From Pseudomonadota bacterium (GTDB taxonomy: Bacteria; Desulfobacterota; Syntrophia; Syntrophales; UBA5619): a stretch of DNA of 7,910 nucleotides. The DNA is taken from the NCBI GenBank assembly GCA_018819165.1, contig JAHJQP010000199.1, forward strand, positions 1 to 7,910, in the 5' to 3' direction. Both the position numbers and the translations under genes were made by a program. The notes under the pieces were generated by a model. It ran no database searches and was not told the DNA's origin. It was given only the letters and a program-made list of their open reading frames with translations. This document shows positions 1-6,820 of this stretch, piece after piece; position 1 is the stretch's first letter, and the number at the start of each line of letters is the position of its first letter.

Positions 1-67
1 GGAGTTATCCACATCCGCGTCTGGCAGCCCTTTAATAGCACGGCCGGACGCGGTTGTGGGTAACTCC
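1..67. repeat. Long imperfect inverted repeat (hairpin)
   Basis: Bases 1-21 pair with 47-67 at 19 of 21 positions, around a 25-base loop (22-46). The left arm contains TTATCCACA (5-13), identical to the DnaA-box consensus. The right arm carries TGTGGGTAA (55-63), the reverse complement of a box with one mismatch. The dyad lies just before the point where PEP carboxykinase similarity begins (138), in sequence that does not look coding. It could be the edge of a decayed mobile element, a terminator-like structure of a lost gene, or a protein-binding dyad. It does not fit integron attC core sites. The structure is seen directly; its role is not established. Confidence 0.7.
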
Positions 68-137
68 ACTCAAACATCTATCGGCCATTCCAAAAAACAC
101 CTATTGAAAAAGTTTGCCCCACCTTTTGAACGTTACC

Positions 138-968
138 AACCCGTCCGCCATGGATACCGTGAAGGAAAATGTCATATTCACCAATTGCGCCCTGACCGAC
201 GACGGCGATATCTGGTGGGAAGGGATGGACGGCGCGCCGCCCAGCCACGCCATCGACTGGAAAGGCCGGGACTGGACCCCGGCAAGCAAAGAACCGGCGG
301 CACATGCCAACTCCCGCTTTACCGCCCCTGCCGGACAGTGCCCGGTCATCTGTCCGGACTGGGAGAAACCCCAGGGCGTTCCGATCGACATCTTCGTTTT
401 CGGCGGCCGCCGCACAAGCGTGATGCCCCTGATCCACGAGGCCTACAGCTGGGACCACGGCGTGTTCATGGGCGCCACCGCCTCTTCCGAGACCACCGCA
501 GCCAATATCGGCGCCGTGGGCGACCTTCGGCGCGACCCCTTTGCCATGAAGCCCTTCTGCGGGTACAACATGGCGGATTACTTCCGGCACTGGCTCACCA
601 TGGGCGACCGTTTCGGCAAGCACGCCCCGCGCATTTTCTACGTGAACTGGTTCCGCAAGAGCCAGGAGGGCAAATGGCTCTGGCCCGGCTTCGGCGACAA
701 CAGCCGTGTCCTGAAGTGGATGTGCGAACGTGTGGACGGCAAGGCAGGCGCCATCGAAACACCCATCGGCCTCATGCCCAAAGAGGGCGACATCGATCTC
801 ACTGGGCTCGCCATTCCCGCCGCGGATCTGAGGGAACTCCTCCGCGTGGATGCCAATGCCTGGAAGGCTGAAATTTCCGACATCGAAAAACATTTCGGTC
901 AGTTCGGCGACCGTCTCCCCGAACGGCTCCGGAAGCAGCTTAACGACCTCGGGAAACGTTTAGGATAG
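138..968 (+). pseudogene. pckG: GTP-dependent phosphoenolpyruvate carboxykinase, C-terminal half only
   Basis: Intact GTP-PEPCK converts oxaloacetate and GTP to PEP, CO2 and GDP in the cytosol. The 276 codons here match the C-terminal part of that family, which is about 600 residues long. Recognisable segments are NPSAMDTVKENVIFTN at the start, DGDIWWEG, the FGGRR block, EAYSWDHGVFMG, and the guanine-binding region around NWFRKSQEGKWLWPGFGDNS. The family's P-loop (kinase-1a), the metal-binding kinase-2 Asp motif and the substrate-binding N-terminal half would lie upstream and are absent. An in-frame TGA sits at 105-107, and codons 114-137 (MPHLLNVT) do not resemble the family. The only in-frame starts, TTG 114 and ATG 150, have no Shine-Dalgarno sequence. 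The remaining frame has no internal stop. I infer a truncated, non-functional gene, or a chimeric assembly junction near 137. Family identity is very secure. Confidence 0.9.
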
Positions 969-984
969 AATGTTCTTTTGGATC

Positions 985-1914
985 CTAAAGCTTTTTCCTG
1001 ACTGCGATGTCAAGTTTCAATGCCTGAGTAAACACTTCCCGCGCCTTTTCCGGGTTGGACCTGTATCCCAGTATGTCTTCAGCCTTTTTCGCGCTGATTT
1101 CCCAGAGTCCGGTCAGGAAGCCGTGACCCTCCCATCGCTCATCCGGTACAATCTCAACTTTGGAAGGCGAATCCGCCAGTTTGACTATGAGTTCGATTAA
1201 ATCCCGCCACTTTATCTGGAAGCTGGACAGGTTAAATTCCTGTCCATATGCCTTTTCATTAAGGGTGGCAATTTCAAAAGCTTTGGCAATATCTCCCAGA
1301 TAGGCAACACTCCCGCTCGCTTTTTCAGGCGCCTTTATAGCTTCCCCTTTCAGAGCAGAATCAATAAGTTCTCTTAACGTTCTACCCGGAATATGCTTGT
1401 TTCCATATCCCCACCAGAATATAAATATCGTATAGGGTAGCTTGTACAGCGTGTAATAAAGCGAGGAAAGCTTATGAACGGTCGCTTTCGTGAGCGCGTG
1501 AAGAGGGTCGCGAGATTTCTCAGTGAGGTGAGGGTGAGACTCATCTATTGGCCGGCATGCAGGCTCTCCATAGACCACGCTGCTGCTGAGGAAAAGAAAA
1601 TGTTTGACATGACTCGCGGATGCAGCTTCCAAGACGTTAATATACCCGCCAACATCGATTTTGAAGGCATCCGCCGGCCTGGAGGGAAAAGACCAGGCTA
1701 AATGGTAAACCACATCCACACCTTTCATCGCGGAATGAACCATTTCCCGGTCTTGAGTGTCCCCTGTCACTATTTCCAGTTTAGGATGGCCCTTCAATGT
1801 CTCCAATTCACCGATCACCCTGTCGAGAACTCTAACCTCAGAGCCCCTGTCAAGCAGCGATTCAACAAGGTAACTCCCAACAAACCCGGCTCCACCGGTG
1901 ACGAAGAATTTCAT
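985..1914 (-). CDS. SDR-type NAD-dependent epimerase/dehydratase
   Basis: This is a 309-residue extended short-chain dehydrogenase, a usual length for nucleotide-sugar epimerases and dehydratases. The N-terminus has the Rossmann motif GGAGFVG (residues 7-13), followed by an acidic DR at 31-32. GDTQD (51-55), VYHLAW (69-74) and SSSVVYG (110-116) follow the usual strand order, and LGDIAKAF (207-213) matches the late SDR segment. The catalytic YxxxK appears as H139-A-L-T-K143, so Tyr is replaced by His. The start is ATG 1914 because GGGAGG (1920-1925) lies 5 bases upstream. The in-frame ATG at 1935 would place that site inside the gene. It converges on the pckG remnant with a 16-base gap and appears less GC-rich than its neighbours, which hints at separate acquisition. 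The substrate cannot be told from sequence; a role in surface polysaccharide or sugar-nucleotide metabolism is a guess. Confidence 0.88.
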   Translation of the reverse strand: MKFFVTGGAGFVGSYLVESLLDRGSEVRVLDRVIGELETLKGHPKLEIVTGDTQDREMVHSAMKGVDVVYHLAWSFPSRPADAFKIDVGGYINVLEAASASHVKHFLFLSSSVVYGEPACRPIDESHPHLTEKSRDPLHALTKATVHKLSSLYYTLYKLPYTIFIFWWGYGNKHIPGRTLRELIDSALKGEAIKAPEKASGSVAYLGDIAKAFEIATLNEKAYGQEFNLSSFQIKWRDLIELIVKLADSPSKVEIVPDERWEGHGFLTGLWEISAKKAEDILGYRSNPEKAREVFTQALKLDIAVRKKL

Positions 1915-1963
1915 CTCAACCTCCCATGAAAGCATGGTGCTTGCAATATCATGAAAAGCGTGG

Positions 1964-1989
1964 GACAGACGCCTTGTCTGTCAGACAAA
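1964..1989. repeat. Overlapping short palindromes between thiC and the epimerase gene
   Basis: GACAGAC (1964-1970) and GTCTGTC (1976-1982) form a perfect 7-bp stem with a 5-base loop. A second palindrome, TTGTCTG-T-CAGACAA (1975-1989), shares the middle arm, so only one of the two can form at a time. They sit in the 135-base spacer between the thiC stop and the epimerase start. On the minus strand the first hairpin is followed only by a short, interrupted T run, so it is at best a weak terminator for thiC. Confidence 0.5.
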
Positions 1990-2049
1990 CCGGGGGTTTC
2001 CGGCGCGGCACTCATATCCGCCGGCATGTCCGTCATGATTTTATGAGGT

Positions 2050-3321
2050 TTAGCCCTTCCCCAGCTTGATGGCACACAACTCACCACACATGGTGCACCC
2101 CTCTTCCTTGGCCGTCGCGCTTTTCTCAAGTAATCTCCCGGCCTTCTCCTGGTCTATGGCTGTAGAAATCTGTCCCTGCCAGTTGATAGCCTTTCTGTAC
2201 CCGGCCATCATGACGTCCATTTCCAGGGCGCCGGGCAACCCTTTGGCAATATCGGCGATATGAGCGGCAATGCGTGAAGCCATGATCCCTTCCCGCACAT
2301 CCTCGACACTGGGGAGGCGGAGGTGTTCGGAAGGCGTCACATAGCAGAGAAAATCGGCCCCGGCGGCGCCGGCAATGGCCCCGCCGATAGCCGCGGTGAT
2401 GTGATCGTAACCGGGGGCGATGTCCGTGGGCAAAGGCCCCAGAACGTAAAAGGGCGCCTCGTTGCAGAGACTCTTTTCCAGTTGGACATTCGCCTCGATA
2501 TCCCTGATGGGCACATGGCCCGGCCCTTCGATCATCACCTGCACGCCCTTATCTCTCGCCCTTTTGGCCAGCTCTCCCAGGAGGATGAGTTCCTGCACCT
2601 GTCCCCGGTCGGTGGCGTCGGCAATGCACCCCGGTCGCAGACCGTCGCCCAGGCTCAAAACCATGTCGTAGCGGTGGGAAATCTCCAGCAACCGGTCATA
2701 ATGTTCGTAGAGGGGATTTTCCTTTTCATTGCATCTCATCCAGTTGGCCGTAATGGAACCGCCACGGCTCACAATGCCTAAAAGCCTTCCCTCGGCTTCT
2801 ACGCTGGCAACGCTTCTCCGCGTCACCCCGCAATGGACGGTGAGGAAATCCACACCGTCTTCGCCGTTTTGTTCAATTACGGCAAAGATGTCGTCGGCCG
2901 TCATGGCCACGATGGCCTTTTTCGCGGCCAGCATGGCGGCCGCCGCCTGGTATATCGGGACGGTGCCCAGCGCCACGGGCGAAGCCTTGATGATTGCCTT
3001 TCTGATGGCGCCAAGATCGCCACCCGTGGAAAGATCCATGATCGTATCCGCACCGGCGGCTACGGAAACCTTTACCTTTTCCAGCTCCACATCAAGGTCC
3101 ATATGGTCGCCGGAGGTTCCGATATTGGCATTGATCTTAGTCCGCAACCCCTTCCCGATGGCAAGGGGTGAAATAGCGGTATGCGTATTGTTGCGAACGA
3201 CCACGATATTGCCATCGGCCACACCTTTCCTGATAAATTCCGGGGACACCCGCTCCTTTTCGGCGCATATCTTCATCTCTTCCGTTATCCGGCCGTTTCT
3301 TGCTTCTTCCAGTTGTGTCAT
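2050..3321 (-). CDS. thiC: Phosphomethylpyrimidine synthase ThiC
   Basis: ThiC is a radical SAM enzyme that rearranges aminoimidazole ribotide to HMP-phosphate, the pyrimidine precursor of thiamine. The 423-residue protein is the short form common in anaerobes, without the longer N-terminal region of E. coli ThiC. Family blocks in order are TKINANIGTSGDH, AGADTIMDLSTGGD, FLTVHCGVTRR, SRGGSITANWMRCNEKENP, LSLGDGLRPGC, MIEGPGHVP and LPTDIAPGYDHIT. The C-terminal cluster motif is C409-x2-C412-x3-C416, one residue tighter than the CX2CX4C of E. coli ThiC. I believe this spacing occurs in other short ThiC proteins. The start is ATG 3321, 6 bases after AGGAGG (3328-3333); longer starts lie inside the leader. 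The paralogue BzaF makes hydroxybenzimidazole for cobalamin, but the TPP riboswitch upstream argues for a thiamine role. Confidence 0.95.
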   Translation of the reverse strand: MTQLEEARNGRITEEMKICAEKERVSPEFIRKGVADGNIVVVRNNTHTAISPLAIGKGLRTKINANIGTSGDHMDLDVELEKVKVSVAAGADTIMDLSTGGDLGAIRKAIIKASPVALGTVPIYQAAAAMLAAKKAIVAMTADDIFAVIEQNGEDGVDFLTVHCGVTRRSVASVEAEGRLLGIVSRGGSITANWMRCNEKENPLYEHYDRLLEISHRYDMVLSLGDGLRPGCIADATDRGQVQELILLGELAKRARDKGVQVMIEGPGHVPIRDIEANVQLEKSLCNEAPFYVLGPLPTDIAPGYDHITAAIGGAIAGAAGADFLCYVTPSEHLRLPSVEDVREGIMASRIAAHIADIAKGLPGALEMDVMMAGYRKAINWQGQISTAIDQEKAGRLLEKSATAKEEGCTMCGELCAIKLGKG

Positions 3322-3326
3322 TTCCA

Positions 3327-3334
3327 TCCTCCTT
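3327..3334 (-). promoter_or_regulatory. thiC ribosome binding site
   Basis: AAGGAGGA reads on the minus strand, and its AGGAGG core ends 6 bases before ATG 3321. A second ATG, at 3327, directly abuts the AGGAGG core and is too close to be used. This site decides the thiC start. Confidence 0.85.
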
Positions 3335-3372
3335 GCATATTTTACGACGGGACCAGTAGACCTGCACCTGCC

Positions 3373-3387
3373 GCCGGTTTTACCGGC
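3373..3387 (-). other. Small GC-rich hairpin in the thiC leader
   Basis: GCCGGT and ACCGGC form a perfect 6-bp stem with a 3-base loop between the leader terminator and the thiC ribosome binding site. There is no T run after it, so it is not a terminator. It may stabilise the leader or be incidental. Confidence 0.45.
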
Positions 3388-3424
3388 CCTTGCATCAGCG
3401 GGAAACAAGGTCTCCCCCCCGAAC

Positions 3425-3460
3425 AAAAAAGGGCCACCCTTTTTCTGAAGGATATGGCCC
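3425..3460 (-). terminator. Intrinsic terminator in the thiC leader (riboswitch expression platform)
   Basis: On the minus strand GGGCCA pairs with TGGCCC, and an inner CCTT pairs with AAGG (stem within 3431-3460). Six T residues follow (3425-3430). It lies just downstream of the TPP aptamer and about 100 bases before the thiC start, as expected for transcriptional attenuation. Bases 3450-3458 of its 5' arm can instead pair with the 3' end of the aptamer (3484-3491), GCCA/UGGC plus AUCC/GGAU with one bulge. This gives a plausible antiterminator when TPP is absent. Confidence 0.85.
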
Positions 3461-3480
3461 CCGCATAAGTGAAGATATCA

Positions 3481-3560
3481 GCTGCCAATCCCTACGCTGG
3501 CATTACCCAGATCAGGTTCAAAGGGTCTCTTCTCAGCCCCTGCGGGCACCCCCTGTTTTC
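3481..3560 (-). promoter_or_regulatory. TPP riboswitch (THI element) controlling thiC
   Basis: The minus strand carries the conserved TPP aptamer elements in order: GGGGGTGCCC, a short P3 arm (CCC-GCA-GGG), GGGCTGAGA, then ACCCTTTGAACCTGATCTGG and GTAATGCCAGCGTAGGGA. The last two blocks are nearly invariant in THI elements. The predicted transcription start (about 3561) places the aptamer at the very 5' end of the transcript. The terminator at 3425-3460 follows within about 20 bases. Known biology predicts that TPP binding stabilises the aptamer and lets the terminator form, switching thiC off when thiamine diphosphate is plentiful. Confidence 0.96.
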
Positions 3561-3567
3561 TGGCCCA

Positions 3568-3596
3568 AGTTTACTGTTATATTTTTCTAAAATCAA
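3568..3596 (-). promoter_or_regulatory. Sigma-70-type promoter of the thiC transcript
   Basis: TTGATT (3591-3596) and TAAACT (3568-3573) are spaced by exactly 17 bases, each matching 4 of 6 consensus positions, with an AT-rich spacer. A start near 3561 fits the beginning of the TPP aptamer. The promoter lies between the recQ stop and the riboswitch, so thiC is probably transcribed independently of recQ. Confidence 0.65.
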
Positions 3597-3662
3597 GTAC
3601 TTTTTATCAGAGCCCATGGATACTGGCCGGAAAGAGATTATCGGGCAGCAGATTCTTGACGG

Positions 3663-5978
3663 CTACCTCCCGGATTCGGTTTGTTCAACAGCTTTTCCAG
3701 ATAGGCCATGCGTTTCTTGTAGGCCCGCTGGTTTTGGGTTCTCGGGACGGTTCTGATCCCGACACAGATGGTGCAGACGGAGAAGCTTCAGCTCCTCGTA
3801 CGGGATCGTCCCGTTCAGATCCTCAAAAACGGGGCGCAGCAGTTCTGTCCCCAGACGGGCGAAGGATGATAATACCGATTGCCGCTGATCCTCCGTCAAG
3901 CTGGAGTTCATCAGAAAATCGTTCTGCCGGAGGGGATGGTTTTCCCACAGGCACTGATAGAGATGGCTGAGTACCGTGTCGCGCCGGATGTTGAAATCCC
4001 CCGCTAATTGTTCGATGGTGCGGCCCTGGTTGAAGCGTTCGCCGATGACAAGATACCGGCGCTTGCCGCTGTCGGCAGGGGGAATGGGAGCGGGCTCTGA
4101 AATTGGGGCCGGTTTTTGTCGTTCCGGGATCTGGTGGGTCTGGCAATGCTCCCTGATGATATCCAGGAAGGCGTCGGCGTATTTTTCAAGTTTTCTCATG
4201 CCGATCCCGTAGATCGCCGATAAACTTTCCCGGGTCCGGGGGTAATAGACGGCCATTTCCCTTAATGTCCGATCGTGGAAGATCGCATAGGGGGGAAGGT
4301 TCGCCTGATCGGCGAGTTCCTTCCGTTTTTTCCGGAGAGTTTCAAAAAGTCCTGAATCAAAGGTTTCCGCTTCACCCTCCCGTTGACGGAGAACCGCGCC
4401 ATGCTCTTTTTTTGCCCCTTCCAGTCTTCCGAGAAAGGTCTCTTTCCCCCGCAGGACCTCCCATGCCTTCGGGGTCAGTTTCAGCGATCCGTGCTCATAG
4501 TTGTAAAACAACAGGCTCTTCTGGATCAATTGACGGGCGATGTGACGCCATTGCTTTGCGGAATAGGCCGTGCCGATTCCGTATGTGGAGAGTTCCTCGT
4601 GTCCGAATTTCAGGATCTTCTGAGAATTTGAGCCCCGCAGGACATCGACGATATGGCCCGCGCCGAAGAATTCACCGGTCCGTTTGACACAGGAGAGGAA
4701 CATCTGCGCCGGGAGGGTGAGATCCACGAGATTCTTTTCCTCTTCCCCCGGTCGGCAGTTGTCGCACATTCCACAACGGTCCGGAACGCCGGTTTCGCCG
4801 AAATAATTCAACAGGGGGACACGGCGGCAGAGGTCCGTTTCAGCAAATCCCATGAGCTGGCTCAGGAGGATGTTGGCCACTCGCTGTTCCTGTTCCGTTT
4901 TTTGTCCGATAAAGAACTGAACCTTTTGAATATCCCCATAGCCGAACAGAAGGAGACAATGGGCGGGCAGACCATCCCGTCCCGCCCGTCCAATCTCCTG
5001 GTAGTAGTTATCGATGCTTCCGGGCAGATCGTAATGGACGACAAACCGGACATTGGGCTTGTTGATCCCCATACCGAATGCGATCGTCGCCACGATGATC
5101 CGGATATCGTCGCGGCTGAAGCGCTCCTGGTTCTCCGTGCGCTCTTTTTCCGACAGACCCGCATGGTAGGGTCGGACGGAATAGCCCTTCCGGTGGAGGA
5201 CGGCGTGAAGATCGTCCGTCTGCCGGCGGGTGGCGCAGTAAATGATTCCCGATTCGTTTGGATACTGCTGGAGCAAGGTCAGCACCTGGTCGAGGGGCTC
5301 GGTCTTCGGGGTCACTTCCAGAAAGAGATTCGGCCGGTTGAAAGAGCCGATGTATTGGCTCTGATCGTCGATACTCAGGGATTGCCGGATATCATCCCGG
5401 ACACGCGGTGTGGCCGTGGCCGTCAGCGCCACGCAGGCCGCATCGGGAAAAGTCGCGCGGACCTCCGCCAGTTGCCGGTATTCCGGGCGGAAATCGTGAC
5501 CCCACTCGGAGATGCAATGCGCTTCGTCAATGGCGATGCAATCCACGTTCAGAGCGGAAAGCAGGGCAAGGGTTCTCGGAGCCAGCAAGGCCTCCGGGGC
5601 CAGGTAGAGGAGTTTCACGCGGTTTTCTCTGAGCTTCGATACGTTCGCCCGGTACTCTTCAATGCTCAGGGTGCTGTTCAGGAAAAGGGCCGGAACGCCG
5701 TATTCCCGCAACTGGTCCACCTGGTCCTTCATGAGGGAGATCAGCGGGGAAACCACGATCGTCAGTCCGTCAAAGATCATTCCTGGAATCTGATAGCAAA
5801 GGGACTTGCCCCCTCCCGTCGGCATCACGACCAGGGCGTCCTTTTTCTCCAGGATATGGGAAATGACCTTTTCCTGGAGGGACCAGTACGTTTCAAAGCC
5901 GAAGACTTCTTTCAGGATGGATTGCGCACGATTCGATGTTTGCGATAGGCACACAGAATACCTCGCGGTTTTTAACAT
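3663..5978 (-). CDS. recQ: ATP-dependent DNA helicase RecQ
   Basis: RecQ is a superfamily 2 helicase that unwinds DNA 3' to 5' in recombination and fork repair. With ATG 5978 the protein has 771 residues. It shows a motif-0 region (FGFETYWSLQ, 26-35, with Trp where Arg is usual), Walker A PTGGGKS (53-59), DEAH (151-154), TATATP (186-191) and motif VI QEIGRAGRDG (327-336). The RQC zinc cysteines are C384, C402, C405 and C408, followed by the winged helix. An HRDC domain lies at about 543-611 and a C-terminal HTH_40-type domain at about 640-740. The final 30 residues are not family-like, and the last 20 come from a 59-bp repeat read out of its coding frame elsewhere. Neither ATG 5978 nor the alternative GTG 6029 has a good Shine-Dalgarno sequence, so the exact start is uncertain. 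It lies 84 bases downstream of the vapC remnant and may be read from the vapB promoter. Confidence 0.95.
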   Translation of the reverse strand: MLKTARYSVCLSQTSNRAQSILKEVFGFETYWSLQEKVISHILEKKDALVVMPTGGGKSLCYQIPGMIFDGLTIVVSPLISLMKDQVDQLREYGVPALFLNSTLSIEEYRANVSKLRENRVKLLYLAPEALLAPRTLALLSALNVDCIAIDEAHCISEWGHDFRPEYRQLAEVRATFPDAACVALTATATPRVRDDIRQSLSIDDQSQYIGSFNRPNLFLEVTPKTEPLDQVLTLLQQYPNESGIIYCATRRQTDDLHAVLHRKGYSVRPYHAGLSEKERTENQERFSRDDIRIIVATIAFGMGINKPNVRFVVHYDLPGSIDNYYQEIGRAGRDGLPAHCLLLFGYGDIQKVQFFIGQKTEQEQRVANILLSQLMGFAETDLCRRVPLLNYFGETGVPDRCGMCDNCRPGEEEKNLVDLTLPAQMFLSCVKRTGEFFGAGHIVDVLRGSNSQKILKFGHEELSTYGIGTAYSAKQWRHIARQLIQKSLLFYNYEHGSLKLTPKAWEVLRGKETFLGRLEGAKKEHGAVLRQREGEAETFDSGLFETLRKKRKELADQANLPPYAIFHDRTLREMAVYYPRTRESLSAIYGIGMRKLEKYADAFLDIIREHCQTHQIPERQKPAPISEPAPIPPADSGKRRYLVIGERFNQGRTIEQLAGDFNIRRDTVLSHLYQCLWENHPLRQNDFLMNSSLTEDQRQSVLSSFARLGTELLRPVFEDLNGTIPYEELKLLRLHHLCRDQNRPENPKPAGLQETHGLSGKAVEQTESGR
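3667..3725 (-). repeat. Direct repeat copy A (recQ 3' end)
   Basis: These 59 bases match 6829-6887 at 56 positions, in the same orientation. Here they encode the last residues of RecQ, from Gly752 on. In another frame they read AYKKRMAYLEKLLNKPNP, nearly the same as the end of the UvrD-like fusion protein (AYKKRMTYLEKLLNKPNP). The similarity stops abruptly on both sides. Confidence 0.95.
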
Positions 5979-6062
5979 GCCGGACAACGATGTTTCTGAT
6001 TGCAGCTTCTTGCCGCGCTTACAATTCACGCAGGGTCTGTGCGGCAGGCTGATTTTACGGAC

Positions 6063-6326
6063 TCAATAGGGCTTGACGATTTCGACATCCTTCATCGGAT
6101 AATGCTTGATATTCCGGGTGACGAGTTTCATGCCCATCTCTTTGGCGGTGGCGGCGATCACGGCATCTCCGATGTTCAAGGCATGGCTTTTGCGGAATTT
6201 CATCAGGTATTCGCCCGCCCCGTCGGCGATCGCCAGGTCAACGTCGATGGAAGTCAGGATATTGAAAAGTGATCGGATGGTTTCATCTTCCCCTTTTCTG
6301 GCGCCGGAGAAGATTTCGATTCGGCT
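6063..6326 (-). pseudogene. vapC: VapC-type PIN-domain toxin, 5'-truncated remnant
   Basis: VapC toxins are PIN-domain ribonucleases of about 130 residues. The 87 codons left here match the family's C-terminal two thirds: EIFSGARKGEDE with the conserved Glu, then FRKSHALNIGDAVIAATA with a catalytic Asp, then KLVTRNIKHYP near the end. The N-terminal strand that carries the first catalytic Asp is missing, and the frame opens directly after a TAA at 6327-6329 with no start codon. Upstream sequence is already vapB in a different frame, and the two overlap over 6283-6326. The simplest reading is a deletion of roughly 115-120 bases that removed the vapC start and first 35-40 codons and joined the rest to the vapB 3' end. 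I infer it makes no active toxin. Confidence 0.8.
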
Positions 6327-6576
6327 TTATCCCTTCCAATCGCGATTGCCACTCGCCGCGCAACTGATTCACATAATCTGTGCTACTTTTAATGTCCCCG
6401 CGATCCGCCCACAATCCGAAGCTCTTTTTTAGAATTCGTTTTTTGGGCAAAGTGGGCACCTGTTTGCGCTGCGACAGCATTTCCTGTAGGAACCGCTGTT
6501 GGGAAGAGGTCATTCCTTCGATCTTCTTGATTACGTCGAGAAAATTTTCTCCCTGAATGGCTTCCGTTCTTTGCAT
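6283..6576 (-). CDS. vapB: VapB-like antitoxin with an altered C-terminus
   Basis: This 97-residue basic protein sits directly upstream of the vapC remnant, the normal antitoxin position. The N-terminal half (MQRTEAIQGENFLDVIKK, then EGMTSSQQRFLQEML) looks helical. The block KKSFGLWADRGDIKSSTDYV followed by LRGEWQSRL resembles the toxin-wrapping tail of antitoxins that have a FGLW-x-R-x-DI-x5-YV-x2-L-R-x2-W pattern. The last residues, from about RNLLRRQKRGR, are vapC sequence read in the wrong frame and so result from the deletion described for vapC. The start is ATG 6576, with AGAGGAA (6583-6589) 6 bases upstream and a strong promoter at 6608-6636. It should be expressed, but without a functional toxin partner. 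VapB assignment is by motif and context; the exact subfamily is not certain. Confidence 0.7.
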   Translation of the reverse strand: MQRTEAIQGENFLDVIKKIEGMTSSQQRFLQEMLSQRKQVPTLPKKRILKKSFGLWADRGDIKSSTDYVNQLRGEWQSRLEGIKPNRNLLRRQKRGR

Positions 6577-6607
6577 GATAAATTCCTCTAAAGCTTGATT
6601 TTATACT

Positions 6608-6636
6608 ATTATGATTTAAGGGGCGTTTTATGTCAA
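6608..6636 (-). promoter_or_regulatory. Near-consensus sigma-70 promoter of vapB
   Basis: TTGACA (6631-6636) is a perfect -35 box and CATAAT (6608-6613) matches the -10 consensus at 5 of 6 positions, with a 17-base spacer. The expected start near 6600 leaves a leader of about 25 bases that contains the vapB ribosome binding site. VapBC operons usually autorepress by binding over the promoter, but I see no long clear operator palindrome here. Confidence 0.85.
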
Positions 6637-6820
6637 TCAGAAAATCGCTTGGCTACACAGGGTCCGTGCCAGGCCATTCTTCTTTTCAAGGCAAATCTTG
6701 GGGGAGAAAACCAGCAGGAATCTCCGGGCGCTTTTGTTTGAGCTCTCCTCCCGGATATACCATCTCCAGTCACCAGTCTGGGCGGAGATCGTCGGGGTCA
6801 TTACGGCGAAATATGGAAAA

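Noticed and set aside
1..67. Integron attC site or replication origin
   Set aside because: The arm ends do not match the attC core consensus. Two DnaA-box-like arms in a single dyad, without an AT-rich region or further boxes, are not enough for an origin.
78..893. Long open frame antisense to the PEP carboxykinase remnant
   Set aside because: The plus-strand frame has dense family motifs, while the antisense product has no recognisable features.
2050..3321. Hydroxybenzimidazole synthase BzaF instead of ThiC
   Set aside because: The families are close, but the gene sits behind a textbook TPP riboswitch. No other bza gene or cobalamin riboswitch is in view.
2729..3448. 239-codon plus-strand frame over thiC
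   Set aside because: It is a shadow of thiC and its leader, with low-complexity Ser/Ala/Thr content typical of reversed codons.
4653..5948. 431-codon open frame on the plus strand
   Set aside because: It lies entirely antisense to recQ, whose helicase motifs are unmistakable. The plus-strand product has no recognisable domain and reflects codon bias of the opposite strand.
3663..6576. RecQ plus VapBC as a new defence system
   Set aside because: The toxin is truncated, the antitoxin has its own promoter, and RecQ looks like a standard housekeeping helicase. Co-location alone does not support a joint system.
6637..6801. 54-codon minus-strand frame starting MTPTISAQTGDWRWYI
   Set aside because: It has no Shine-Dalgarno sequence, an unusual composition and no recognised family. 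It lies just upstream of the vapB promoter, so I treat 6637-6820 as unassigned.
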